Part shown: piece after piece, positions 38,680 to 47,397 of the stretch | Position numbering within the stretch: the stretch's first letter is position 1 | How the letters are laid out: each line of letters begins with the position of its first letter | Source: Solimonas sp. K1W22B-7 | Lineage (GTDB): Bacteria; Pseudomonadota; Gammaproteobacteria; Nevskiales; Nevskiaceae | NCBI RefSeq assembly: GCF_003428335.1 | Contig: NZ_CP031704.1 | Span: forward strand, 4,030,001-4,094,000 | Reading direction: 5' to 3' | Length of the DNA stretch: 64,000 bases | Notes under the pieces: generated by a model | What the model was told of the DNA's origin: nothing | Seen by the model: the letters and a program-made list of their open reading frames with translations, nothing else | The model's database searches: none | Position numbers and translations under genes: made by a program

Positions 38680-39246
38680 GTGACACTGGCCACCATCATC
38701 AGCTTCTCCGACTTCGGCATCCTGGTCGAAAGCGCATTCCAGGCGGAGACCCCGGTCGTCTCCTCTTCCGAATCCGACCTGGGGGAAGCGCTGCAGCGCT
38801 TCGCGAATCCGGCGGAGATCCAGGCCAAGGCGGCGGCCTGCGCAGCGGCGGGTGTCCACAACTATGCCTTCGGCCTGTGGTATCCCTCGATGAAGGGCCC
38901 GGTGCACGAGCGCAAGGTCATTCTGGATCCGCCGCGCGAAGGCAAGACCTTCCGCCACTCACTGGCGGGCTGGGGCATCATCCACCTGCACCTGTATTTC
39001 ACGCCCCACAACGGACTGCAGTGCCGGGTGCTGGTCAACTCGAAGGACCGCGCCCTGTCACGCCAGGAGCGCCACCCCGAGCTGGGCCCGGTATCGGAGT
39101 GGGATTGGGGCGTGGTGGAGGCCTATGCATTCCGGCTCTCCCGCAGGCTCGCATCCATGGGGCCCACGGCGCCCGTGGCCCAGCCAGCGGCCCCGGCACC
39201 GGCTACCGGGCCGCGCGATTCGCCTTTGTACAAGAAGAAAAAGTAG
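38680..39246 (+). CDS. Hypothetical protein with GTG start
   Basis: A 188-residue protein with no recognised family. The start is GTG following AAAGGA. The middle part is a compact domain (GFGLWYPSMKGPVHE is not present; the actual motif is FGLWYPSMKGPVHERKVILD, a Trp/Pro/Lys-rich segment) and a HLHLYFTPHNGLQCRVLVNS segment. The C-terminus is Ala/Pro-rich and ends in four lysines. Composition and third-position GC are normal for this window, so it is probably real. Its neighbours do not suggest a role. Confidence 0.6.
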   Translation: MTLATIISFSDFGILVESAFQAETPVVSSSESDLGEALQRFANPAEIQAKAAACAAAGVHNYAFGLWYPSMKGPVHERKVILDPPREGKTFRHSLAGWGIIHLHLYFTPHNGLQCRVLVNSKDRALSRQERHPELGPVSEWDWGVVEAYAFRLSRRLASMGPTAPVAQPAAPAPATGPRDSPLYKKKK

Positions 39247-39327
39247 ACGGCCGCTTCCATGTCCCGGAACCGTCCCGTGCAATGCTCAGATCGCAGGTAC
39301 GACAACCCACTGCTGGCGGAAAATGAG

Positions 39328-40551
39328 TTAGCGACTTAGTTCGGACAAGGGAATGGCCTCATCCGCGATCCTTCCCGGGTCGACCCTCAAGCCGCCGCCG
39401 ATGGCGCGCCGCGCGAACAGATGATCCTGCGGCCGGTTGAGGCTGTCGGCCGCGATCATCCGCCCGGCAAGGAAGTAGAAGACCGTGAACGCCCCGAATG
39501 CGGGATCGCCGCGCAAGACCAGGTGGTCGTGTGGCGCCGAGATACCAGCGATCTGCAGCTTGACGTCGTATTGGTCCGACCAGAACCAGGGCAAGGCCCG
39601 ATAAGGCTTCGTCGCCGCACCGCACAGCGTCGCGGCCGCCGTTCGCGCTTGGTCCGCCGCGTTCTGCACCGACTCCAGCCGCAGGCGCGTACCGGTCCAG
39701 ACACTCGGATGATTCGCGCAGTCGCCGGCGGCCACAATGCGCGGATCGGAGCTGCGAGCGCATTCGTCGACGACGATGCCGTCCCTCACCTCGAGCCCGG
39801 CGACCTCGGCCAGCGCCGTGTTCGGCAGCAGGCCGATGCCGACGAGAACCAGGTCGGCGGCCAGACGCGTGCCATCGGCCAGCACCACCGCACTCACCTG
39901 CGGCATGCCTTCCAGTCCGACCACCTGCACGTTCTTGCGCAGCGTCACGCCGGCGGCGCCATGCAACTTCTCGAAGAAATCCGATACCGCGGGAATGGTA
40001 ACGCGGGACAGCAGCCGATCCTGCGCTTCCAGCACCGTCACCTGCAGGCCGGCGCGCACCGCAGTCGCCGCCACCTCCAGTCCGATGAATCCGCCGCCGA
40101 TGACCACCAGACGCTTGCCGGCGGACCAGTAGTCGCGCATCCGCCGCACGTCGTCGATCGTCCGCAGCGAAAAGACATTGTCCGCTCGTGCCTCGGGCCA
40201 TGGCAGTGCACGATTGCGTCCGCCAGTCGCGATCGCCATGCGGTCGTAGGCAATGGACGACCCGTCCTCAAGCTGCAAGGTTCTGTTCCGGCGATCGATG
40301 CCGCTTGCCCGAACACCGCCGCGGAAATCGATCCCGGCCTCCCGCAGCCGCTGCCCCGACACCAGACTGAGCCGCTCCTCAGGCAGTTCGCCGGCGAGAT
40401 AGGCCTTCGACAGCGGCGGGCGCTGATACGGCATGTGAGTCTCGTCGCCGATCAGCGTGATGCGGCCGCCGAAGCGCAGCTTGCGCAGCTCCGTGGCAAT
40501 CCCGCATCCGGCCTGTCCCGCTCCGACAACGACGATATGTTCCGCGTTCAT
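39328..40551 (-). CDS. Ferredoxin reductase, putidaredoxin-reductase type
   Basis: A 407-residue FAD- and NAD(P)H-dependent reductase of the class that feeds [2Fe-2S] ferredoxins. FAD site G10-A-G-Q-A-G15, YQRPPLSKAYL, NAD(P)H site VIGGGFIGLE near residue 150 and AAGDCANHP near 290. The C-terminal domain has the PWFWSDQYDVKLQIAG pattern of this family. Last gene of the isomerase-dehydrogenase-ligase series on this strand, 92 bases after the ligase. It could serve the ferredoxin at 57100 or the P450/ferredoxin pair at 12.5 kb. Confidence 0.9.
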   Translation of the reverse strand: MNAEHIVVVGAGQAGCGIATELRKLRFGGRITLIGDETHMPYQRPPLSKAYLAGELPEERLSLVSGQRLREAGIDFRGGVRASGIDRRNRTLQLEDGSSIAYDRMAIATGGRNRALPWPEARADNVFSLRTIDDVRRMRDYWSAGKRLVVIGGGFIGLEVAATAVRAGLQVTVLEAQDRLLSRVTIPAVSDFFEKLHGAAGVTLRKNVQVVGLEGMPQVSAVVLADGTRLAADLVLVGIGLLPNTALAEVAGLEVRDGIVVDECARSSDPRIVAAGDCANHPSVWTGTRLRLESVQNAADQARTAAATLCGAATKPYRALPWFWSDQYDVKLQIAGISAPHDHLVLRGDPAFGAFTVFYFLAGRMIAADSLNRPQDHLFARRAIGGGLRVDPGRIADEAIPLSELSR

Positions 40552-40643
40552 GGAGCGGAGCTCCGCTACGCCCCCTGCGGCCGCATGGGCCAGGCCTTCG
40601 TACTCCGTCGTCGCGGCGATCGTCACGCGCTGCTCCCAATCGC

Positions 40644-42215
40644 TCAGGAAACGCGGCGCGAAACGCCAGCCCAGTACGGCTCGCGCAGCCGGGCCTTGAG
40701 AATCTTGCCGGCACCGTTGCGCGGAATCGCATCGACCCGGCTGATCGACCGAGGGACCTTGAATCCGCCGAGATGACGCCGGCAATGCTCCATCAGCTGC
40801 TCCTCGTCGAGTTCCTCGCCGGCGCAGACGACGATGGCCTTCACCGCCTCGCCCCAGCGCTCGTCGGGAACGCCGATCACCGCCGCGTCGGCTACCTGCG
40901 GGAAGCACAGCAGCACCTCTTCCACCTCGGTCGAGGCCACGTTCTCGCCCCCGGACACGATGATGTCCTTCAAGCGGTCGACGATGTGCAGGTAGCCGCT
41001 GCCGTCGAGATACCCGGCGTCGCCGGTGAACAGGAAGCCTTCGCGCAGGGCTTCCTGCGTGGCGTCTGCGCGCTTCCAGTAGCCCGCCATCACCTGCGGG
41101 GCACGCACGCAGATTTCGCCGACCTGGCCGCGGCCGAGTTCCATGCCGTCGCCATCGACGATCCTGAGCACGGCGCCGGCCACTGGCCGTCCCGCCGAGC
41201 CGAGCAGCTGCGCCCGCTCGCCATCCAGCGCGCGGCGGTGATCCTCGGCATCGAGCACCGAAATGACACTGTGCGTCTCGGTCATGCCGTAGATCTGCAC
41301 GAAATCGCAGCCGTAGCGCTGCGCGGCGGCGCGCAGTGTGTCCTCGGTGACTGGCGAAGCGCCGTAGATGATGCTGCGCAAACCATCGAAATCGCGGCGC
41401 CTGCCGCCGCAGGCACTAAGGCAGGCGCGGATCATCGCCGGGACCAGCACCGCATGCGCCACATTGCCGCAGGCCATCAGGTCCTCCGTGACGGCCGGAG
41501 AGAATTCCCGCCGCAGCAACAGGCTGGCCCCCCGGTACACCGACCACAGCGACGCGAAAATTCCGCCGACGTGAAACAACGGCAAGGCCTGGTAGACGCT
41601 TTCGCCGGGCCGCGGCATCAGGTCCACCGCTGCCATCAGCCCGAACTGCTGACCGAGGCAGTTGTGCTCGGTCAGCACCACGCCCTTGGGGCGGCCGGTC
41701 GTACCGGAGGTGTAAACCTGCAGGTAGGCACGCCCGATGTCGGCCGGCGGCGGACGGTCTTCATCGCCCTGCGCCTGCAGCCAGGACTCGAACGAACCCC
41801 AGCCTTCTTCCGCCGGACCCAGCAGCAGCCGTGCCGCCGGCGCGACCCGGACCGGAATCCGTCCCACCAGCGCCGACGCGAACTCCGCCTCGGCGATCAC
41901 CGCGCAACAATCGCTGTCCTCGAGTATCCACCCCATTTCCGACGGCGCAAGCCGGTGGTTGACCGGCACGATCACCGGGCCACCCTTCAGTGCCGCCAGG
42001 ATCAGCAACAGCACCTCCGTGCGGTTGCGCGACACCACGGCGACACGATCGGTCTCGCCGAGCCCCAGAGCGCGGAAGCCGTTGATCAGCCGGCGCACGC
42101 GCTCGGCCGCTTCGGCATAACCCATGCTTCCGAGTTCGCTATCCACCAGCGCCCGCGACGGCGCATGCTGGACGTGATGGTCGAAAGCGCTGAAGGCGCG
42201 GAACGGAACGACCAT
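40644..42215 (-). CDS. AMP-dependent acyl-CoA ligase
   Basis: A 523-residue adenylate-forming enzyme. P-loop YTSGTTGRPKG at residues 168-178, YGMTETHSV as the adenylate motif, and the GDAGYLDGSGYLHIVDRLKD region with the catalytic Lys in NGAGKILKARLR near the C-terminus. It would activate the carboxylic acid from the aldehyde dehydrogenase encoded just upstream, three bases apart, for beta-oxidation. Related ligases act on medium-chain, aryl or cyclic acids. Confidence 0.9.
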   Translation of the reverse strand: MVVPFRAFSAFDHHVQHAPSRALVDSELGSMGYAEAAERVRRLINGFRALGLGETDRVAVVSRNRTEVLLLILAALKGGPVIVPVNHRLAPSEMGWILEDSDCCAVIAEAEFASALVGRIPVRVAPAARLLLGPAEEGWGSFESWLQAQGDEDRPPPADIGRAYLQVYTSGTTGRPKGVVLTEHNCLGQQFGLMAAVDLMPRPGESVYQALPLFHVGGIFASLWSVYRGASLLLRREFSPAVTEDLMACGNVAHAVLVPAMIRACLSACGGRRRDFDGLRSIIYGASPVTEDTLRAAAQRYGCDFVQIYGMTETHSVISVLDAEDHRRALDGERAQLLGSAGRPVAGAVLRIVDGDGMELGRGQVGEICVRAPQVMAGYWKRADATQEALREGFLFTGDAGYLDGSGYLHIVDRLKDIIVSGGENVASTEVEEVLLCFPQVADAAVIGVPDERWGEAVKAIVVCAGEELDEEQLMEHCRRHLGGFKVPRSISRVDAIPRNGAGKILKARLREPYWAGVSRRVS

Positions 42216-42218
42216 GGC

Positions 42219-43670
42219 CTAGCCCCCCATCAGGCCGATCAGGCGCCGGGCAAGGTTGCCGTAGGGCGGGTACAGCAGCTTCAGGCCAGTGAACGAACCC
42301 AGTCCACGCTGCATGAACACCGGCTTGAGATGGGAAAACGTCTCGAAGCCTTCCTGGCCGTGGTAGCGGCCGAAACCGCTGGCACCCACGCCACCGAAAG
42401 GAAGATCGACCTGCAGGAACTGCAGCATCACGTCGTTGATCGACACGCCGCCCGACACGGTCCGATCCAGGACCGCGCGCTGCCGTTCCGACGAGCGTCC
42501 AAAGTAGTAGAGCCCCAGGGGGCGCTCGCCGGCGTTGACGCGCCGGATCGCATCGTCGAGGCCGTCGTGCTCGAACACCGGCAAGACCGGCCCGAAGATT
42601 TCCTCGCGCATGATCCGCGAGTCGGGCGGCGGATTGATCACCAGGGTCAGCGGGAACTTGCGCGCCGCCGCGTGATCGGGCGTGTGCTGCTCGATCTCCT
42701 GGATCACGGCACCCGCCTCGCGTGCACCCTGTACCAGCGACTGCAGCCGCTCGTAGGCGCGGGGATCGATCACCGAGCTATAGCTGCTTTCGCCGGCACC
42801 GCGCGGGAAATGCGCCAAGTAGTGCCGCGACAGCGCGCTGGCGAATGCCGCCAGGCTGCCCTTGGGCAGCAGGACATAGTCGGGCGCCACGCAGGTCTGC
42901 CCGGCATTGAAGGTCTTGCCCCAGAGGATGCGGTGCGCCGCTTCCTCGATCGGGTAGTCGGCGTCGACGATGACCGGGCACTTGCCACCCAGCTCAAGCG
43001 TGACGGGAGTCAGGTTCTGCGCGGCGGCAGCCATCACCATCCGTCCCACGCGGGTCGACCCGGTGAACAGCAGGTGATCGAACGGCAGGCTGGAGAACGC
43101 GGCGGCGACGCCGGCATCGCCGCCGATGATTGCGATCTCGCTCTCGTCGAAGGCCAGCGCGATCAGCCGCTTCAGGGTCTCGGTGGTTGCCGGGGTCAGT
43201 TCCGACATCTTGACCATGGCGCGGTTGCCGGCCGCCAGGGCCGAGGCCAGCGGCGCTACGGCGAGATTCACCGGATAGTTCCACGGCGCCATCACGCCGA
43301 CCACGCCCAGCGGTTGCGGCAGCACGCTATTGGAGCCTGGCAGGAACCAGATCGACGTCGAGCGCCGGCGCGATCGCATCCAGCGGCGCAGGTTGCGGAT
43401 CGCATAGTGGATGTTGGCGACGGTGCCGCCGATCTCGGCAATGCGCGATTCCTCGGTCGAGCGATGACCGAAATCCTGCGCCACCGCCTGGATGATCGCC
43501 GGCGCATTTTCGACGATCAGCGCATGCAGGCGCCGCAGCCGGTCGATGCGCACCTGCAACGGCGGATTGCTGTCGCGCTCGAAAGCCATGCGCTGCGCAT
43601 TGAATATCGCTCGCAGGGAGGATTGCCTCGTCGAACCCGCAATATCCCTTTCGATGGAAACTGCACTCAT
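42219..43670 (-). CDS. Aldehyde dehydrogenase, coniferyl aldehyde dehydrogenase type
   Basis: A 483-residue NAD(P)-dependent ALDH. Catalytic Glu226 in LELGGK, Cys260 in GQTCVAPDYVL, the cofactor motif FTGSTRVG, and an N-terminus (SLRAIFNAQRMAFERDSNPP) typical of the CalB/long-chain family. The start MSAVSIERD follows AGGAG. The ligase begins three bases after its stop, so product acid would pass directly to CoA activation. Confidence 0.9.
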   Translation of the reverse strand: MSAVSIERDIAGSTRQSSLRAIFNAQRMAFERDSNPPLQVRIDRLRRLHALIVENAPAIIQAVAQDFGHRSTEESRIAEIGGTVANIHYAIRNLRRWMRSRRRSTSIWFLPGSNSVLPQPLGVVGVMAPWNYPVNLAVAPLASALAAGNRAMVKMSELTPATTETLKRLIALAFDESEIAIIGGDAGVAAAFSSLPFDHLLFTGSTRVGRMVMAAAAQNLTPVTLELGGKCPVIVDADYPIEEAAHRILWGKTFNAGQTCVAPDYVLLPKGSLAAFASALSRHYLAHFPRGAGESSYSSVIDPRAYERLQSLVQGAREAGAVIQEIEQHTPDHAAARKFPLTLVINPPPDSRIMREEIFGPVLPVFEHDGLDDAIRRVNAGERPLGLYYFGRSSERQRAVLDRTVSGGVSINDVMLQFLQVDLPFGGVGASGFGRYHGQEGFETFSHLKPVFMQRGLGSFTGLKLLYPPYGNLARRLIGLMGG

Positions 43671-43751
43671 TTTCCGGCACTCCTGCTTTGCGATGATGCG
43701 CACACTCTCGCGGATGCCGCCGGCCACTTCCCCGATCGAAAGGTCTGCCCA

Positions 43752-43777
43752 TAAAAAAAACCCAGTCGATGGGCTCG
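43752..43777 (-). terminator. Terminator between isomerase and dehydrogenase genes
   Basis: Leftward, AGCCCA-TCGAC-TGGGTT forms a 6-bp stem with a G-T pair, followed by a run of eight T (the A-run at 43753-43760). It lies between the end of the isomerase-like gene (43846) and the start of the ALDH gene (43670). Confidence 0.65.
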
Positions 43778-43845
43778 TCCTGGGCCAAGTGGGGGAAGGG
43801 ATTCCTGCAGGCGGCAAAGGCAAGCCAGCCGCCGCCGGCGACGCT

Positions 43846-44319
43846 TCAGTCCAGCGGCTTGGCGCGCAGCAGCAACACCACCGCCACGGACAGGGTCACG
43901 GCGCCCAGCAGCGCCGGAAAGAAAGCCACCGCGCCTGCGAGGCTGGCTTCGCCCAGGCGATTGGCCTGCAGCGTCAAGCCGTGGTTCGGCGCGAACATGC
44001 CGAACAGGTAGAAACAGAAGTTGCCCCAGACCGCGACGATCGTCCCCCAGCAAACCCAGGCCGCATCGCTGCCTCGCAGCGAGAACCAGCGCAGGCAGGC
44101 CCCGAGCAGGATCGCCATCAGCCCGTTCATCATCATTCCTAGATGCACGATGCGCCAACCCTGGGGGGTTCCCGGCACGGCTACGTCGATGAACACCGGC
44201 AACGGCGACAAGGAAATCGCGCCGATCATGGAGAACAGCAACACGAAGCCGCCGAGCAAGGACACCAGCATCGCGGCAAGCCCATGCTTGATCAGCCGGG
44301 TCGAATGTAGGTAATGCAT
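43846..44319 (-). CDS. Styrene-oxide-isomerase-like membrane protein
   Basis: A 157-residue protein with four predicted transmembrane helices, the size and topology of StyC. StyC converts styrene oxide to phenylacetaldehyde by a Meinwald rearrangement and binds haem b. Two segments match StyC: VPGTPQGWRIVH with GMMMNGLM, and FYLFGMFAPNHGLTLQANRLG (core FYLF-x2-F-x-PN-x-GLT). H59, N65 and Y104 fall at the positions I recall as the haem ligand and catalytic residues in StyC (H58, N64, Y103). The start follows GGAG; the longer ATG at 44331 is less likely. Its neighbours supply the next two steps, aldehyde to acid to CoA ester. No StyAB epoxidase is present, so the substrate may be another epoxide. 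Confidence 0.75.
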   Translation of the reverse strand: MHYLHSTRLIKHGLAAMLVSLLGGFVLLFSMIGAISLSPLPVFIDVAVPGTPQGWRIVHLGMMMNGLMAILLGACLRWFSLRGSDAAWVCWGTIVAVWGNFCFYLFGMFAPNHGLTLQANRLGEASLAGAVAFFPALLGAVTLSVAVVLLLRAKPLD

Positions 44320-44531
44320 ATTTTTCTCCACGTTTGGTTCTGGTGCGCTTGGATCATAGGGAGCCCGCCCGCCCGCGCCCCCATCGAAAGGTTGGGGTGG
44401 GAGCTCTCAAGGTAGGGTTTATGATCGTCTGCAGTGGACGGCCACCCTTCGCAACAGACGAGCCCGCCCGCCGCCGAACGATGGCGAATGCCTTCGCCGG
44501 CGCTACAGGGAATGCACCGAGGAGACTGCAG

Positions 44532-47312
44532 ATGTCCAGGAAAAGCACGGGGGCGCTGCCCGAAAGCCTGATCACGACCAAGCTGAATCCACCCGAACTG
44601 GATTCCCGGCTGATTTCGCGCAAGGCGCTGGTCGATCGACTGCTCAACGGCGAGGCGAGGCGCACGGTAATCAGTATTGTCGCCGCGGCGGGCTCCGGAA
44701 AGTCGACCCTGATGGCCCAGCTGCGCCAAGCCCTGCGGGATGGCGGAGTCAGCACCTGCTGGATCAGTCTCGACGCGGACGACGACAGTCCCGCGGCCTT
44801 CGCCACCTACTTCATCTCCGCACTGGCGGCACTGGACATGCCGGTAGCCCAGCGCGAACTGGCACTGCAGCGTGCCAATCCGGCACGCGATTTCGAGGTG
44901 CTGTTCGACAACCTCATCGCGCAGATTTCCGCCCTGCGGGGCGAATCCGCGATCTTCCTCGACGACTTCCAGCACATCCGCGACGAGCGCGTCCTGCGCT
45001 TCATCAACAAGCTGATCGCGCACGCGCCGCCATCGGTCCGCACGATCATCGCCAGCCGCGCGCGCCTGCCCCTGGACCTGGCCCGCCAGCGCATCTCCGG
45101 CCAGCTCGCCGAGGTCGAACAGGACGAGCTCAACTTCGATTCCACGCAGGCCGCCGATTTCCTGCTGCGCTCGCACGAGCTGAGCCTGCAGCCGGAGGAC
45201 CTGGCCACGCTGCTGACGACCACCGAGGGCTGGCCGACCGGCCTACAGCTCGCCGCGCTGGCGCTGCGCCGGCATCGCGGTCCGGCGAGCGAACTGATCA
45301 ACCAGTTCTCCGGACGCGACAAGGATCTCACCAGCTATCTGGTCGAGGCCGTACTGCGCAGCCAGCCCGAGGCCGTGCGCAAGTTCCTGCTGCTGACCGC
45401 GCCGCTGCGGCGCATGTCGCCCGACCTGTGCCAGGCCGCCTCCGGCCATCCGAACAGTGCCGAAATGCTGGCCTACCTGGCCCGCAGCAATCTCTTCGTG
45501 ATCGCGCTGGACCGCAACGAGCAGTGGTACCGCTACCATCATCTGTTCGCCGAGTTCCTGCAGAACGAACTCAAGCGCAGCAATCCGGAGGCCTTCCTGC
45601 AGGTCTGCGATCACGCCGCGCAATGGTGCGAAGCCCAGGGCCAGACCACCGAGGCGATCCAGTACGCGCTGGACGGCCACCGCTACGAGAAGGCCAGCGA
45701 TCTCATCGCCGACCGTGCACCGATGGTCTCGCAGGCCCATGGCGACCACTACACGATCCTCGACTGGATGCGACGCCTGCCAGCCCCGTACCACGAGCGC
45801 CGGCCCGAGATCGGCCTTAGCCATGCGTGGTCGCGTGCGTTCTCGCGCGACACCGACCTCGCCATGGCTCTCACCGACCGCGTCCTGCAGCGTCTGCGCG
45901 ACGACAACGACGGCTGGCGACTCAGCGAGGCCGAAAGGCATCGCCTGAAGCTGCTGGCGCGCGTGATCCAGGCGATCGCCAAGGCCTGCTCGGACGAGAT
46001 CGAGGAATGCATCTCCCGCAGCCAGGAGCTGCGCAAACAGATTCCGGAAAGCGAGCCATTCCTGATCGCCTCGATCTGCAATTGCATTGGATACAGCCAC
46101 TTCGCCCGGCGCGAATTCGAAAGCAGCGCACGCGCCGCCGCCGACGCCTACCTGTACGGGCATCGCGCCGGCGCGGCCTATGCCACGGTGTGGGCCGATT
46201 TCCTGCACGGGGTCGCCGATGTGGAGTTGGGGCGCCTGCGCACTGCTCAGGAGCACGGGCACCGCGCGGAGAACGTCGCCGGCACCGAGAGCGGCACCGC
46301 CAAGAGCTATTCGGCCGCGCTGGCCGCCCTGCTCAATGCCGACATCTCCACGCAGCGTTGCGAGTTCGACCAGGCGAAGACCTACATGGAAACGGGCCGC
46401 TCGTTCACCGCGCTGTTCGGACCCTTGGAACCGCTGCTGGTGGCGATCCGCAACGACGCACGCATCCACGCCTGGCGTGGCGACCTGGACGCCGCGCGGC
46501 GTGTGCTGATGCAGGGACAAGACACGGCTCTGAGTACCAGCCAGCCGCGGCTATTTCTCAACCTGGCGATCGAGGAAGTGACCCTGCAGCTGCGGGCCGG
46601 CGATATTTCCGGCGCGCTGCAGACCGCGCAGCGCGCACGCCTGCGCGACGACAGCAGTTCGGTACGCAACGCCGACAGCTCGCGCGGCTCGCGCGACGCC
46701 CTGCAACTGATGGAAGCGCGCCTGCTGCTCGCCGAGGACAACCCGGAGGGCGCATTGCGTTGCCTCAACCTGCTGCAGAACTCCCCCGCGGCAAAGGCCG
46801 GCGGCGGTGTCAACCTGACCCAGAGAACCCTCAAGGCCGTCGCGCTGTGGCAGAGCGATCGCGGAGCCGAGGCCGTGCGGGAACTGGATCGGGCCTTGAG
46901 TCTCGGCACGCCGGAACTGCATACCTATCCCATCGCCTCGGCCGGCCGCGCGCTGCTGCCGATCCTGCAGGCCATCGACCAGCGCCGCGCCGACACAGCG
47001 GCAGGCGGCGACCTGCAGGCCAAGCGCGACATGGAGGGCCGGTTGATCTCGCTGCTGACCGGCGAAAAACCGAATCGCGGTGGCACCCATCCCGACGCGG
47101 TCGATCCCGGAATATCCTCGGAGGCCCTGACCCTGCGCGAAATCGAACTGTTGCGCCTGGTCGAGGCCGGCCTCGCCAACCGCCAGCTTGCCGATGCCCT
47201 GCTGATCTCCGAAGCCACGGTCAAATGGCATCTGCACAACATCTACTCCAAGATCGGCGTCCGCAACCGCACCGCCGCCGCGACCCGGGCGCGGGAGCTG
47301 ACGCTGATCTAG
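44532..47312 (+). CDS. Large LuxR-family regulator, MalT/STAND type
   Basis: A 926-residue ATP-dependent activator. NTPase P-loop G54-S-G-K-S-T59, a Walker B-like FLDDFQHI near 140, a helical TPR-like region through the middle, and a C-terminal LuxR helix-turn-helix (ALTLREIELLRLVEAGLANRQLADALLISEATVKWHL, split here as LTLREIELLRLVEAGLAN and LLISEATVKWHLHN). Members integrate a small-molecule inducer and ATP. Start follows AGGAG. It is divergent from the isomerase-ALDH-ligase series and probably activates it and the operon to the right. Inducer unknown. Confidence 0.92.
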   Translation: MSRKSTGALPESLITTKLNPPELDSRLISRKALVDRLLNGEARRTVISIVAAAGSGKSTLMAQLRQALRDGGVSTCWISLDADDDSPAAFATYFISALAALDMPVAQRELALQRANPARDFEVLFDNLIAQISALRGESAIFLDDFQHIRDERVLRFINKLIAHAPPSVRTIIASRARLPLDLARQRISGQLAEVEQDELNFDSTQAADFLLRSHELSLQPEDLATLLTTTEGWPTGLQLAALALRRHRGPASELINQFSGRDKDLTSYLVEAVLRSQPEAVRKFLLLTAPLRRMSPDLCQAASGHPNSAEMLAYLARSNLFVIALDRNEQWYRYHHLFAEFLQNELKRSNPEAFLQVCDHAAQWCEAQGQTTEAIQYALDGHRYEKASDLIADRAPMVSQAHGDHYTILDWMRRLPAPYHERRPEIGLSHAWSRAFSRDTDLAMALTDRVLQRLRDDNDGWRLSEAERHRLKLLARVIQAIAKACSDEIEECISRSQELRKQIPESEPFLIASICNCIGYSHFARREFESSARAAADAYLYGHRAGAAYATVWADFLHGVADVELGRLRTAQEHGHRAENVAGTESGTAKSYSAALAALLNADISTQRCEFDQAKTYMETGRSFTALFGPLEPLLVAIRNDARIHAWRGDLDAARRVLMQGQDTALSTSQPRLFLNLAIEEVTLQLRAGDISGALQTAQRARLRDDSSSVRNADSSRGSRDALQLMEARLLLAEDNPEGALRCLNLLQNSPAAKAGGGVNLTQRTLKAVALWQSDRGAEAVRELDRALSLGTPELHTYPIASAGRALLPILQAIDQRRADTAAGGDLQAKRDMEGRLISLLTGEKPNRGGTHPDAVDPGISSEALTLREIELLRLVEAGLANRQLADALLISEATVKWHLHNIYSKIGVRNRTAAATRARELTLI

Positions 47313-47397
47313 GGCGTCCCCGCCAAAAGTTCGGTGCCCGACGGTCGTCACTGGCGAACAATCCCCGTGTGCTCCCAGAGCCGGAGGAGAAAAAGCC

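Noticed and set aside
40773-43754. A 993-codon plus-strand open frame opposite the CoA ligase and ALDH genes.
   Set aside because: The minus strand carries two complete families with catalytic motifs; the plus frame has no recognisable domain.
39328-44319. A classical styrene degradation operon (styABCD).
   Set aside because: No flavin styrene monooxygenase StyA or reductase StyB is present; only the isomerase-like and dehydrogenase steps are supported.
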